64,000 bases of DNA from Prevotella sp. (GCA_017470345.1 JAFUEP010000024.1:157660-221659), one strand, 5' to 3'; positions 16,549 to 25,472 are shown, counted from the first letter of the stretch. Numbers and translations: made by a program. The notes: generated by a model not told the origin, from the letters alone.

Positions 16549-18963
16549 TCAGAATCTCAGCGTCAGCGAACCCATGACGGTGCGGCCGGCCATGGGGATG
16601 AAGCCGATCTGATAGTAGCGGTTGTCGTTGGGATGGCCGTAGTCGTCGAGGATGGAGGAGTAGACCCATCCGCTGGAGGCGTAGCGGGCGTTGAGGACGT
16701 TGTTGACGTTGAGTCCTACGATGGCCTCGCGGAGACCCTTCACCCGCAGGGGCAGCTTATAGGAGGCGTAGAAGTTAGACACGCAGAAGGCTGGCAGGGA
16801 GCGGTCCTCGTTCTCGGTGTTGTCGAGGTATTGGCGCGAGGTGAAGTTGGTGTGCCATGTGGCCTGCAGCCCGCGCCAGTGGAAGTCGAGGAATCCGTTG
16901 AGGATGGCCGATGGCGAGAAGGCGAGGGTGGTGCCCTCGTAGTGGATGGGTCGGAAGGAGTCGTCCCAGTCGACGGAGGCCATCTCGGTGAAGTCCTTCA
17001 GTCGGTTCTGGCTGAGTGCGGCGTTGGCCTCAAGGGTGAGGACGGGCAGGAGGTCCCATGCGGCGGTGAGCTCTGCGCCCATGCGGTAGCTCGACTTGAT
17101 GTTGGTCGTGAGGGGCTCGCCGATCTCGCTGAGCTCGCCCGTCTGGACGAACTGGTCGTTATAGTCCATGTAGTAGAGGTTGGCGCCGAGGCGGAGGGTG
17201 CGTGTGGAGTAGTTGTAGCCCAGCTCGTAGTCGATGAGGCTCTCGGCCTCGGGGAGGGGATACTTGTAGTTGTCGGTGAAGTTGTTGCGCTCGGGCTCGC
17301 GGTGGCTGACGGCGACGGAGGCGTAGGCGAAGTGTGGCCCTGCGGAGTAGCTCAGTCCGACCTTGGGGTTGAAGAAGTTGTAGTGCTTGGCGATGTCGAG
17401 GGGCTGGTTGTAGTAGCGTCCGCCCTCCTCGTAGAATCGGTCGTTGATGCCGTTGGTCTCGTAGTCGACGTGGCGGAACTGGACGTCGGCGAAGAGCTTG
17501 AGGGCCATGGTGAGGTCGTAGCTGGCCTTAAGGAAGGCGCTGACGTCGTACTTGTCGGCGTTGGAGTCGTAGTATTTGTAGTCGCCCTGGGCGAGCACCT
17601 CGCTGCTCAGCGTCGGGTCGGCCAGATAGGTGAGGTAGCCGAAGTGGTTAGCATTAAATAGCTGGGCCGACAGCCCGCCGATGACCTCCTTGCGCTCGCC
17701 CTTGTAGCGGGTGTTGAAGAGGACGCCGAGCAGGTTCTGCGACATGCCTTTCTGGCGGACGGCGTCGGTCTTGACCGACTTGCCACGGGCGTCGACATAG
17801 CCGAGTCCGAACTTCGAGACCTTGCTCTGGGGACGGAACTCGTCGTAGTAGCCGCGGCCGTAGGTGTAGTGGAGGGTTCCCGAGGCGGTCCATCCGTTCT
17901 GCCAGTCGTAGGCCAGGGAGAGCAGGTTGTGGCTCTGGTGGAAGTTGTCGGTGGTGCGGGGCCAGTAGTGTTGAGAATTGGGAGTTGAGGATTGAGAATT
18001 GAAGGGGTAGCGCTCGGTCAGGTATTTGCCGTCGGGTCCCTTGACGAAGAGACCGTTGTCGTCGGTCACGAGGCGCTCATAGAGCGAATTGAAGCGTCCG
18101 AGTCCGGCGTCCCACATGTCGCGATAGTCCTTGATGCCCGTCGCGGTCTGATAGGCCCATGAGCCGTCGTCGTACGAGCCGTCCATGAGCGAGTAGTCGC
18201 CGTTGCCGGCGGTGACGCCGTTCCATGCCTGGCCCGTCTTCTCGAAGTTGCCGAAGTTCTTGTATCTGATGGCAATGCCATCAGACACCCAACTGAGGCC
18301 GGCGTAGTAGGAGCCCGAGCGGCCGTCGGTGCCATGGATGAAACCGTCTGTCTGGGTCTCGTGGTAGGCGCCGTCGAGGATGAAGTGGTCCCAGAGGAGG
18401 CCCGTGGAGAAGGATCCGCCGACGTTGAACGTGTTATAGGAGCCGTAAGAGCCCGACACCTCGGCCGAGGGTCGCGTCGAGGGGGCCTTCGAGGTCATGG
18501 CGATGGTGCCGCCGAAGGCGCCGTCGCCGTTGGTCGAGGTGCCTACGCCGCGCTGCAGCTGGACTGATCCGAGCAGCGATCCGTAGGAGTTCATGTTGGC
18601 CCAGAAGACGGTCTGGTCCTCGGGCGAGTTGAGGGGCACGCCGTCGAGCGTCACGTTGATACGGCTTCCGGCGGCGCCGCGGATGCGCATGTAGACGGAG
18701 CCCGTGCCCAGTCCGTTCTCGCTCCAGGCCTGGACGCCGGGTGTGCGTGCGAAGAGGAAGGGCAGCTCCTGGCCCGTGGTGGAGTGCTGCGCGAGCTCCT
18801 GGCGCTTGATGTTGCTGACGGCGTAGGGTGCGCTCTTCTGGGTGCGTACGCCGCTGACGACGACTTCCTGCAGTCGCGACATCTTCAGCGAGTCGGCCTC
18901 TGTCTGTGCCCCCGCTGCCTGGGTCATGGCCGCAGCCATGGCGACGAAAAGAATCTTTTCCAT
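16549..18963 (-). CDS. TonB-dependent outer-membrane receptor, probably for thiamine (OMR1-like)
   Basis: An 804-residue outer-membrane receptor. Residues 1-19 are a signal peptide, LQEVVVSGVRTQ near 31-42 is the TonB box, and a plug domain follows (LPFLFARTPGVQAWSENGLG; YMRIRGAAGSRINVTLDGVP; VQLQRGVGTSTNGDGAFGGT). The rest is a beta-barrel ending RTVMGSLTLRF with terminal Phe. No carboxypeptidase-like N-terminal extension is present. A TPP riboswitch lies immediately upstream and pnuT downstream, the arrangement of Bacteroidetes thiamine uptake loci. Residues about 321-331 (FNSQSSTPNSQ) are encoded by a GAGAATT-type short tandem repeat (17970-18003), probably in an extracellular loop. Confidence 0.93.
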   Translation of the reverse strand: MEKILFVAMAAAMTQAAGAQTEADSLKMSRLQEVVVSGVRTQKSAPYAVSNIKRQELAQHSTTGQELPFLFARTPGVQAWSENGLGTGSVYMRIRGAAGSRINVTLDGVPLNSPEDQTVFWANMNSYGSLLGSVQLQRGVGTSTNGDGAFGGTIAMTSKAPSTRPSAEVSGSYGSYNTFNVGGSFSTGLLWDHFILDGAYHETQTDGFIHGTDGRSGSYYAGLSWVSDGIAIRYKNFGNFEKTGQAWNGVTAGNGDYSLMDGSYDDGSWAYQTATGIKDYRDMWDAGLGRFNSLYERLVTDDNGLFVKGPDGKYLTERYPFNSQSSTPNSQHYWPRTTDNFHQSHNLLSLAYDWQNGWTASGTLHYTYGRGYYDEFRPQSKVSKFGLGYVDARGKSVKTDAVRQKGMSQNLLGVLFNTRYKGERKEVIGGLSAQLFNANHFGYLTYLADPTLSSEVLAQGDYKYYDSNADKYDVSAFLKASYDLTMALKLFADVQFRHVDYETNGINDRFYEEGGRYYNQPLDIAKHYNFFNPKVGLSYSAGPHFAYASVAVSHREPERNNFTDNYKYPLPEAESLIDYELGYNYSTRTLRLGANLYYMDYNDQFVQTGELSEIGEPLTTNIKSSYRMGAELTAAWDLLPVLTLEANAALSQNRLKDFTEMASVDWDDSFRPIHYEGTTLAFSPSAILNGFLDFHWRGLQATWHTNFTSRQYLDNTENEDRSLPAFCVSNFYASYKLPLRVKGLREAIVGLNVNNVLNARYASSGWVYSSILDDYGHPNDNRYYQIGFIPMAGRTVMGSLTLRF
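17970..18003. repeat. GAGAATT-type tandem repeat inside the thiamine receptor gene
   Basis: TTGAGAATTGGGAGTTGAGG-like units, in frame. The coding strand is the pyrimidine-rich, stop-free side and encodes N/S-S-Q-rich residues. Same unit type as 46482-46514, 50251-50280 and 37650-37735. Confidence 0.8.
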
Positions 18964-19007
18964 TCTTATCTTTTAAATTAGATTAAACAAAATGGGGATT
19001 TTTTACC

Positions 19008-19087
19008 GTTTCATCCCTTCGGCGGCATTATCCGCATCAGGTGCTGAGGGTATCATCTCAGCCCGCCACATCGACGGGCACCCCTTG
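19008..19087 (-). promoter_or_regulatory. TPP riboswitch (THI element)
   Basis: On the minus strand the order is GGGGTGCCC, GGGCTGAGATGATACCCTCA, then CACCTGATGCGGATAATGCC, then GCCGAAGGGATG, which are the conserved THI-box blocks (CTGAGA, ACCTGATnnGGATAATGCC, GAAGGGA). It ends about 45 bp before the ATG of the TonB receptor gene and would turn off receptor and pnuT expression when thiamine pyrophosphate is plentiful. Confidence 0.97.
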
Positions 19088-19097
19088 AATTCGGCTG

Positions 19098-19105
19098 CAA
19101 AGTTA
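19098..19105 (-). promoter_or_regulatory. Bacteroidetes -7 box in front of the TPP riboswitch
   Basis: TAACTTTG on the minus strand, placing the transcription start just before the riboswitch aptamer. Confidence 0.65.
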
Positions 19106-19186
19106 CGAAGAATAAATGAGAAACGAGAAAGAAATCGCAACTAAGTAGCAATGAAGGGGAAAGAAAGTTTCGAAACGGCAGCAAAA

Positions 19187-19310
19187 CGGCAGCCTTCGGC
19201 TGGAAATTATTCAAAATTAAAACAAAATTTTTCATTTTGCACACTCATGCTTGTGCCATTTTGTTTAATTTTGAATTCAATTTTGAATAATTTCCAGCCG
19301 AAGGCTGCCG
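19187..19310. repeat. Foldback repeat with 32-bp perfect arms
   Basis: 19187-19218 (CGGCAGCCTTCGGCTGGAAA..., containing the sub-palindrome CAGCCTTCGGCTG) is the exact reverse complement of 19279-19310. The loop is 60 bases. It lies 26 bp downstream of the stop of the 851-aa receptor gene and upstream of the thiamine operon promoter, so it could terminate the former. Confidence 0.9.
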
Positions 19311-19336
19311 TATAGCCGTATACACAACAGAGCCTA

Positions 19337-21892
19337 TCAGAACTCGTCGCCGCCGCCGTAGCCGCCCTGCGAGCCGGCGTCGTCGTCCATGGCGCCGGGC
19401 TGGTCGTCGCGGTCGGGACGCTTCTTCTGGGTCATGTTGCCGAAGTTCCATGTCAGCTGGATCTGCAGGCGCGGGTCACGGTGGCCTCGCTGGTGGCGCC
19501 AGAAGGTGGGGCCCTCGGTGAAGTTCTCCCATCGGCGGGTGTTGAAGACGTCGCGCCAGTTGAGGGCCAGTGCGAAGGTCTTGTTGAGGAACGTCTTGCG
19601 CACGCCGAGGTCGAGCGAGCCGTTGGCGCGGCGGTAGCCCTGGGTGATGACCTGGCGTGAGCGGTAGTTGCCGGTGGCCTGGATGCTGATGCTGTAGGGC
19701 AGGATGACGGAGGCCAGCAGTCGGGCGTCCCATGCGAAATTCTCGTCGGCATCGCCCGTGACGGTCTGTCCCTCGACTGTGGTCTGGAATCCGTCGAGGT
19801 GGTAATAGTAGGCGTTGAGCGTGGTGGTCAGGTCGAGGATGCGCCACAGCTTGTCCTTGAGGATGAGCTCGGCTCCGGCCCGCTGGCTGCGCGCCACGTT
19901 GAGGTTGGTCATGAACATGGTGGGTCGGCCGTCGTAGAGGCCCTGATAGCGGATGCGCTGCATGACGTCGGTCGTCGGGCGATAGTAGGTGCCGATGGAG
20001 AGGGTGTGGGCGGGCCACGTCTTGAGGTAGTTGAGCGAGAAGGAGTTGGTGTACTCGGGCGTCAGCTCCGGGTTGCCGAACTCGATCATCGAGGCGTCGC
20101 GCGTGTTCTTGAACGAGTTGAGCTGTCCGCCCCAGGGTCGGCGCAGGCGTCGCGTGTAGTTGAGCTGCAGCTGCGAGGTCGGCGTCAGCTCGTAGTTGAG
20201 GAAGAGCGAGGGGAAGAGCTGCGTGTAGTCCTTCTTGAAGGGCGTCTCCTTCTGGTAATAGTCGATGCTCTTGGTGTCGACGCGCCAGTATTCGCCGCGC
20301 AGTCCGGCCATGACGCCGAGGCGGCCGAACTTCATGTTGGCCGTGGCGTAGAGGGCATGGACGTCCATGTCGTAGATGAAGCGGTTGTAGAAGTAGGGGT
20401 CCTCAGCGAGTCGCGCGTCGTCGGGCCCGAGCCGCTCGGCCTGCCCCTGTGCGCTGTATTCGAAGCTCGACTGCGGCGTGTTCTCATGCGAGAAGCGTCC
20501 CTGATAGCCGGCCTCGATCTTCAGCCGCTCGGTGATCTGGTTCTCATAGTCGAGCTTGGCCTCCCATGAGCGGTTGCTGATCTCCATCGGGCGGTATTGA
20601 TAGCTGAATGAAGGCGTGGGGGCAAGGGCTGAGGAATAGAGCGGGAGGATGTAGGTGGTGTCGTTGAGGTATTCGTTGGAGCCGTCGCTGGCCCATCGGT
20701 TGAAGGAGACGACGGCGTCGAGCTTGTGGGTGCCTTGTTCATTGAACTTATGGGTGAACGAGAGCTCGCCGTGATACATGTGGTTGTCGCCGTCGCCCCA
20801 GGTCTGGCGGCGCAGCAGGCGGTCGTCGGTCTGTGCGCCGTCGGCGGCGAAGGTGCCGTAGCGATAGACGGTCAGGTTGTCGCTCTCGCGGTTGCCGTGC
20901 ATGGTCATGCCACTGAGGGCGAGGTCGTCGTTCTGGGTGAGGTGGAAGGTGAGTCCGGCGCGGGCGAAGAGTCCGCCGCCGTTGTTGTTGTCGTCGCCCT
21001 CGGAGATCTGGTAGGAGCTAAAGGCAGAACCTTTAGCCGCTCTGTAGCGCTGGTCGCTCATGTTCGAGCCCTTGCCGCGGCGACGGCGATAGCCCAGGTT
21101 GGCATAGGCGTCGACCCACTTCGAGGAGTAGTTGATGTTGCCGCCGAAGTTGTAGCCGCCCTGCTGGTTGGCGCCGGCCTGGAGCGAGCCGTAGTAGCCG
21201 GCGCGGCGGTCGCGCTTGAGGATGATGTTGATGATGCCGGCGGTGCCCTCGGGCGAATACTTGGCCGAGGGGTTGTCGATGACCTCGATGCGCTCGATGC
21301 TCTCGGCGGGAATCTGCTGCAGGATCTCGGCGCGGTTGTCGGAGGTCAGTCCGCTGGCCTTGCCGTTGATCCACACCTCGACGCTGGAGTTGCCGCGCAG
21401 CGAGATCTCGCCGTCGGTGGTCACCTCGATGGAGGGGATGTTCTCGAGCAGGTCGGTGACGGAGCCGCCGGCAGCCGCCAGCACCTCGTCGACGGTGAAC
21501 GTCTTGCGGTCGACCTCGAGCTTCATCTGCGACCGCTGGCCCGTCACCTGCACCTCGCTGAGCATGCGGGTGTCCTCGGCCATATAGATGGCGTTGAAGT
21601 GGTGGGAACGGTGCTGCGGGGTCAGCTGGAAGTTGCGCGTCGCCTTCTTGTATCCCACCAGTGTGACGGCGAGCGTGTAGCGCCCGTCGCGGAGGTCGCC
21701 GATGCTGAAGGCGCCGCTGGCGTCGGTCATGGCGCCGCCGACGATCTTGCCGACGGCGTCGGTGACGCTGATGCTGACAAACTGCATGGCCTCGTCGGTC
21801 TGCTTGTCGATAATCCTGCCGCGCACGACTCCCTGCGCCAGCATGCCGACGGCAGCGAGCAGGAGCGCGAAGGTCATAATAATTCTGTTCAT
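19337..21892 (-). CDS. TonB-dependent receptor-like outer-membrane beta-barrel protein
   Basis: An 851-residue outer-membrane protein. The ATG at 21892 gives the signal peptide MNRIIMTFALLLAAVGMLAQ; the upstream extension has no such feature. A carboxypeptidase-regulatory-like domain follows (VVRGRIIDKQTDEAMQFVSI ... LVGYKKATRNFQL), then a plug (VTDLLENIPSIEVTTDGEIS, LRGNSSVEVWINGK, IERIEVIDNPSAKYSPEGTA, GIINIILKR) and a barrel of the OMP_b-brl_3 type. The C-terminal tail after the last strand is Asp/Gly-rich (GSQGGYGGGDEF). It is not of the SusC type and has no SusD. Its substrate is not evident. The 98-aa membrane protein upstream is probably in the same transcript. Confidence 0.9.
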   Translation of the reverse strand: MNRIIMTFALLLAAVGMLAQGVVRGRIIDKQTDEAMQFVSISVTDAVGKIVGGAMTDASGAFSIGDLRDGRYTLAVTLVGYKKATRNFQLTPQHRSHHFNAIYMAEDTRMLSEVQVTGQRSQMKLEVDRKTFTVDEVLAAAGGSVTDLLENIPSIEVTTDGEISLRGNSSVEVWINGKASGLTSDNRAEILQQIPAESIERIEVIDNPSAKYSPEGTAGIINIILKRDRRAGYYGSLQAGANQQGGYNFGGNINYSSKWVDAYANLGYRRRRGKGSNMSDQRYRAAKGSAFSSYQISEGDDNNNGGGLFARAGLTFHLTQNDDLALSGMTMHGNRESDNLTVYRYGTFAADGAQTDDRLLRRQTWGDGDNHMYHGELSFTHKFNEQGTHKLDAVVSFNRWASDGSNEYLNDTTYILPLYSSALAPTPSFSYQYRPMEISNRSWEAKLDYENQITERLKIEAGYQGRFSHENTPQSSFEYSAQGQAERLGPDDARLAEDPYFYNRFIYDMDVHALYATANMKFGRLGVMAGLRGEYWRVDTKSIDYYQKETPFKKDYTQLFPSLFLNYELTPTSQLQLNYTRRLRRPWGGQLNSFKNTRDASMIEFGNPELTPEYTNSFSLNYLKTWPAHTLSIGTYYRPTTDVMQRIRYQGLYDGRPTMFMTNLNVARSQRAGAELILKDKLWRILDLTTTLNAYYYHLDGFQTTVEGQTVTGDADENFAWDARLLASVILPYSISIQATGNYRSRQVITQGYRRANGSLDLGVRKTFLNKTFALALNWRDVFNTRRWENFTEGPTFWRHQRGHRDPRLQIQLTWNFGNMTQKKRPDRDDQPGAMDDDAGSQGGYGGGDEF

Positions 21893-21954
21893 GATGATGT
21901 TTAAAAGTCCTGATTCAGTTTTTTTGAGGTTGACGGCCCGCCCCCACTCCACAC

Positions 21955-22251
21955 CTAACTGTGCAGCAGGAAGTAGAAGGCGGCGGCGATGACGATGATG
22001 AGATAGCTGCAGCCCTTCCATATCTTGCCGAAGACATAGCAGGCCAGGAGCAGCGCCACGACGATGATGATGTCCTCAGTGTCGAAGCGGATGGGGCGAT
22101 AGTCCATCATGCCGTCCATGCCGTCGAGCTCGTCCACACCGCGGCGGCCCGATGCGCCGTCGAGGTCGTCGTCGTAGTCCTGACCCCATGTGGCCATGGT
22201 GAGGAGCCATCCGCAGACAGCCATATAAACCCTGAAAAGCAATTGTCTCAT
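21955..22251 (-). CDS. Small membrane protein, unknown function
   Basis: A 98-residue protein. The start at 22251 (MRQLLFRVYMAVCGWLLTMA, cleavage near TWG-Q) gives a signal peptide. An acidic, Gly/Met-containing middle (DYDDDLDGASGRRGVDELDG, then MDGMMDY) leads to a hydrophobic end with one or two membrane helices (IIIVVALLLACYVFGKI; LIIVIAAAFYFLL). It is 62 bp upstream of the 851-aa receptor gene in the same direction, and a TAnnTTTG box lies ahead of it, so it is the first gene of that operon. I do not recognise a family. Confidence 0.7.
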   Translation of the reverse strand: MRQLLFRVYMAVCGWLLTMATWGQDYDDDLDGASGRRGVDELDGMDGMMDYRPIRFDTEDIIIVVALLLACYVFGKIWKGCSYLIIVIAAAFYFLLHS

Positions 22252-22288
22252 CGTTAACAGAATGTCGTATGTGTGGTTTTTTGCGGTG

Positions 22289-22296
22289 CAAAGGTA
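22289..22296 (-). promoter_or_regulatory. Bacteroidetes -7 box for the 98-aa protein/receptor operon
   Basis: TACCTTTG on the minus strand, about 40 bp upstream of the ATG at 22251. Confidence 0.6.
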
Positions 22297-22338
22297 TAAA
22301 ATAAATATTAAAATAAGGTATATATTAAATTTATTTTG

Positions 22339-22346
22339 TAATTTTG
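22339..22346 (+). promoter_or_regulatory. Bacteroidetes -7 box for the CoA-transferase gene
   Basis: TAATTTTG on the plus strand, 36 bp upstream of the ATG at 22382, in the divergent gap with the minus-strand box at 22289-22296. Confidence 0.65.
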
Positions 22347-22381
22347 CAGCCGAAAATCCAAAACAACCTATAAAAAACATT

Positions 22382-23887
22382 ATGGCTTACACACGTATGA
22401 CCGCTGCTGAAGCAGCAGCACTTATCAAGAATGGCGACCAGATTGCCATGAGTGGATTCACGCCCGCCGGCGTGGCCAAGGCCACGACGAAGGAGCTGGC
22501 CAAGCTGGCTCAGAAGGAGCACGAGGCCGGCCGCGAGTTCAAGGTGAGCATCTTCACCGGAGCATCGACGGGTCAGTCGACCGACGGCGACCTGGCCAAC
22601 GCTCAGGCTATCAAGTATCGTGCACCCTACACGACCAACCCCGACTTCCGCAAGCATGTCAACATGGGCGAGATCCCCTACAACGACCTGCACCTGAGCC
22701 ACATGGCACAGGAGCTGCGCTACGGCTTCTACGGCGAGCTGGACTGGGCCATCATCGAGGTCTGCGACATTGAGGAGGTGGGCGACGAGATGCGCGTCTA
22801 CCTGACCGCTGCCGGCGGCATCAGCCCCACGGCCGCCCGTCTGGCCAAGAAGGTCATCCTGGAGCTCAACGCCTTCCACAGCCCCAACGCCAAGTATATC
22901 CACGACGTCTACGAGCCGCTCGACCCGCCCTACCGCCGCCCCATACCCATCTTCAGCGTCGGCGACCGCATCGGCAAGCCCTACGTCTCGATACCCCGCG
23001 AGAAGGTGGTCGGCGTCGTCGAGTGCAACATCCCCGACGAGGCACGCGCCTTCAAGGACTCCGACCCCGTCACGGACAAGATAGGATTCCTCACCGCTGA
23101 GTTCCTCGTCTCCGAGCTCCACGCCGGACGCATCCCCAAGGAGTTCCTGCCCCTGCAGAGCGGCGTCGGCTCGACGGCCAACGCCATCCTCGGCGCCCTG
23201 GGCGAGGACAAGCACGTGCCCGACTTCAACATCTACACCGAGGTCATCCAGAACTCCGTCATCGAGATGATGCTCAACGGCCGCGTCAAGGACGCCTCAG
23301 CCTGTTCGCTGACCGTCTCGAACGAATGTCTGATGCAGGTCTACGATAACATCGGATACTTCAAGGATCACCTGACGCTGCGCCAGAGCGAGATCTCCAA
23401 CCACCCGGCCGTCATACGCCGACTCGGCGTCATCGCCATCAACACCGCCATCGAGGTCGACCTCTACGGCAACGTCAACTCCACACACATCAGCGGCACG
23501 AAGATGATGAACGGCATCGGCGGATCGGGCGACTTCGAGCGCAACGCCTACCTCTCCATCTTCACATGCCCCTCGACAGCCAAGGGCGGGCTCATCTCGT
23601 CGATCGTGCCCTTCGTCACCCACCAGGACTCCTCGGAGCACGACGTCAACATCATCGTCACCGAGCAGGGCGTCGCCGACCTGCGCCACAAGAGCCCCAT
23701 GCAGCGCGCCGAGGCCATCATCGAGAACTGCGCCCACCCCGACTATCGTCCCCTGCTGCGCGAATACCTCCGTCTGGGTCAGGGCGGCCACACCCGCCAC
23801 TGCCTCACCGCCGCCTTCGCCATGCACGACACGCTGGCCCGCAAGGGCGACATGCACCTGACGGACTTCTCAGAGTACGTGAAGTAA
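22382..23887 (+). CDS. Acetyl-CoA hydrolase/transferase family; probable succinate CoA-transferase
   Basis: A 501-residue cytoplasmic enzyme of the family that moves CoA between acids (succinate, acetate, propionate). Visible family motifs are MSGFTPAGVAKATTKEL near the N-terminus, IPIFSVGDRIGKPYVSIP, GVGSTANAILGAL, YTEVIQNSVIEMM with Glu287 as the probable catalytic glutamate that forms the CoA thioester, the Gly-rich GIGGSGDFERNA and IVTEQGVADLRHKSPMQRA. The ATG at 22382 is preferred over upstream codons because it follows a promoter and starts the conserved fold (MAYTRMTAAEAAALIKNGDQ). In propionate- and succinate-producing Bacteroidales such an enzyme releases the acid at the end of fermentation. 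Which acids it prefers cannot be read from the sequence. Confidence 0.93.
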   Translation: MAYTRMTAAEAAALIKNGDQIAMSGFTPAGVAKATTKELAKLAQKEHEAGREFKVSIFTGASTGQSTDGDLANAQAIKYRAPYTTNPDFRKHVNMGEIPYNDLHLSHMAQELRYGFYGELDWAIIEVCDIEEVGDEMRVYLTAAGGISPTAARLAKKVILELNAFHSPNAKYIHDVYEPLDPPYRRPIPIFSVGDRIGKPYVSIPREKVVGVVECNIPDEARAFKDSDPVTDKIGFLTAEFLVSELHAGRIPKEFLPLQSGVGSTANAILGALGEDKHVPDFNIYTEVIQNSVIEMMLNGRVKDASACSLTVSNECLMQVYDNIGYFKDHLTLRQSEISNHPAVIRRLGVIAINTAIEVDLYGNVNSTHISGTKMMNGIGGSGDFERNAYLSIFTCPSTAKGGLISSIVPFVTHQDSSEHDVNIIVTEQGVADLRHKSPMQRAEAIIENCAHPDYRPLLREYLRLGQGGHTRHCLTAAFAMHDTLARKGDMHLTDFSEYVK

Positions 23888-23915
23888 TCATCGCACACCC
23901 TCTACATTCATTTAT

Positions 23916-23951
23916 GCCCATATCTCCCGCTGCGGAGGTATGGGCTTTTTC
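23916..23951 (+). terminator. Intrinsic terminator after the CoA-transferase gene
   Basis: GCCCATATCTCC pairs with GGAGGTATGGGC over a 6-base loop and is followed by TTTTT. Confidence 0.85.
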
Positions 23952-23989
23952 TTTCCACTCACAATTCACACTGAGTCATATTTATTGTC

Positions 23990-24720
23990 AACCACGAGTT
24001 TATTTAACCACGAATTACACTAATTTCACGAATTAATTCTTAACCACGAATTACACTAATTCCACGAATTTTTTTTAAAACAACGAATTAAGACGAATTA
24101 CACGAATTGTCACGAATTAAAACTAATTTCACGAATTCTTTTTAAAAACAACGAATTAAGACGAATTGCACGAATTAAAACGAATTTTATTATATTTCAC
24201 GAATTATTTCTATTTCACGAATTATTTCTATTTCACGAATTTTTTTTTATTTCACGAATTATTTTTTCATTTCACGAATTGGCTGCGCACTGGCAATCGC
24301 TACATGTAGCAGACAATTCGTGACAATTCGTGACAATTCGTACAATTCGTGTAATTAGAATTAATTCGTGTCATTAATATTAATTCGTGTAATTAGTTTT
24401 AATTCGTGTAATTAGTTCAAATTCGTGTAATTAGTTCAAATTCGCGTAATTAGTTTTAATTCGTGTAATTAGTTTTAATTCGTGTAATTAGCTCAAATTT
24501 GTGTAATTAGTTCAAATTCGTGTCAATTCGTGTAATTCGTCTTAATTCGTTGTTTTTAAAAAGAATTCGTGAAATTAGTTTTAATTCGTGACAATTCGTG
24601 TAATTCGTCTTAATTCGTTGTTTTAAAAAAAATTCGTGGAATTAGTGTAATTCGTGGTTAAGAAATAATTCATGTTTAAGAAATAATTCGCAGTTAAGAA
24701 ACAATTCGTGGTGAAGATAA
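23990..24720. repeat. Giant AT-rich foldback made of CACGAATT/AATTCGTG units
   Basis: About 730 bp with no gene. The left half repeats CACGAATT plus short spacers, the right half repeats AATTCGTG. Bases 24039-24176 (138 nt) are the reverse complement of 24525-24662, with one mismatch that I can find. Between the arms are shorter irregular units (about 20 bp, such as TTCGTGTAATTAGTTCAAA) and a small unique centre around 24284-24312. The block separates the convergent CoA-transferase and hemolysin III genes. Confidence 0.95.
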
Positions 24721-24728
24721 AAAACTAG

Positions 24729-24785
24729 AAAACGGTGCTTTTCGAAAGTAATATACCCCTATATTACCTTCAAAAAGCACCGTTT
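24729..24785. repeat. CCCC-loop hairpin element, copy A
   Basis: A 57-base near-perfect hairpin: AAACGGTGCTTTT ... GTAATATA, loop CCCC, TATATTAC ... AAAAGCACCGTTT. Copies B (54125-54182) and C (62724-62785) keep the stem, the loop and the length. It lies 16 bp after the hemolysin III stop. Confidence 0.9.
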
Positions 24786-24800
24786 CGCGGTATGGGGAGG

Positions 24801-25454
24801 TCAGAGATATTGCACGAGGATGTCCCAGACGGCGATGATGTGGCAGACGCTGCCGAAGAGGACGAAGAAGTGGAAGGCGGTGTGCATGTAGCGGCGGCCG
24901 CGCCCGAGGCTGTAGAAGACGGCGCCGGTGATGTAGCAGATGCCCTCGGCCACGATCCAGTTGACGGCGACGAGGGGGGCAGCGTCCATCAGCGGCTTGA
25001 AGGCGACGAGCACCGACAGGCCCATGAGGCAGAAGCAGAGCGTCTCGACGTAGGAGTGCTCCTTGAGCCGGCGGAACGAGACGATGGTGCCGGCCAGGGC
25101 GCTGAGCCATACGAAGGCGAAGAGGCCCCATCCCCAGAGGCCCTCGGCGCGCAGGACGGTGAGCGTGATGGGCGAGTAGGAGCCTGCGATGTGCCAGTAG
25201 ATGGCGGCGTGGTCCCAACGGCGCAGCCGCTCCTTCCACGGGCTCTGGGCCGGCAGTGCATGATAGACGGTCGAGGCGACGTAGCTGGCGAGCATGCCGG
25301 CCAGATAGAGGCTGACGCCGAGCGAGGCCCACGCGTCGGCGGCCCTGGCGGCCATGACGATGAAGACCGTGCCGACGACGACCGCCAGCACTGCGCCGGC
25401 GGCGTGCGACCATGAGTTCCAGCGCTCTTCGCGCCGTGTGTAGCGTATTGCCAT
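24801..25454 (-). CDS. Hemolysin III / YqfA-like (PAQR superfamily) membrane protein
   Basis: A 217-residue protein with about seven membrane helices. The start at 25454 (MAIRYTRREERWNSWSHAAG) matches the family's E-x-x-N-x-x-S/T-H entry motif. Other superfamily residues are ASTVYHAL after helix 2, DHAAIYWHIAGSYSPI, and the last motif MHTAFHFFVLFGSVCHI with the histidines thought to bind a metal. Family members range from receptor-like proteins to putative hydrolases, and the bacterial ones have no firm function; hemolytic activity should not be assumed. The gene stands alone between the giant foldback and a tail-to-head neighbour operon. Confidence 0.9.
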   Translation of the reverse strand: MAIRYTRREERWNSWSHAAGAVLAVVVGTVFIVMAARAADAWASLGVSLYLAGMLASYVASTVYHALPAQSPWKERLRRWDHAAIYWHIAGSYSPITLTVLRAEGLWGWGLFAFVWLSALAGTIVSFRRLKEHSYVETLCFCLMGLSVLVAFKPLMDAAPLVAVNWIVAEGICYITGAVFYSLGRGRRYMHTAFHFFVLFGSVCHIIAVWDILVQYL

Positions 25455-25472
25455 GCTTCGCGTCTTTGGCTG

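Noticed and set aside
23990-24720. Possible CRISPR array
   Set aside because: Units are irregular, inverted in the second half and lack regular spacers; no cas genes are nearby.
24729-24785. Peptide LFESNIPLYYLQKAPF encoded by the CCCC-loop hairpins
   Set aside because: The apparent peptide conservation follows from conserved palindromic DNA; no start or length is kept among the copies.
24801-25454. Hemolysin as a virulence factor
   Set aside because: Family name only; bacterial hemolysin III/YqfA proteins are widespread membrane proteins without proven hemolytic role here.
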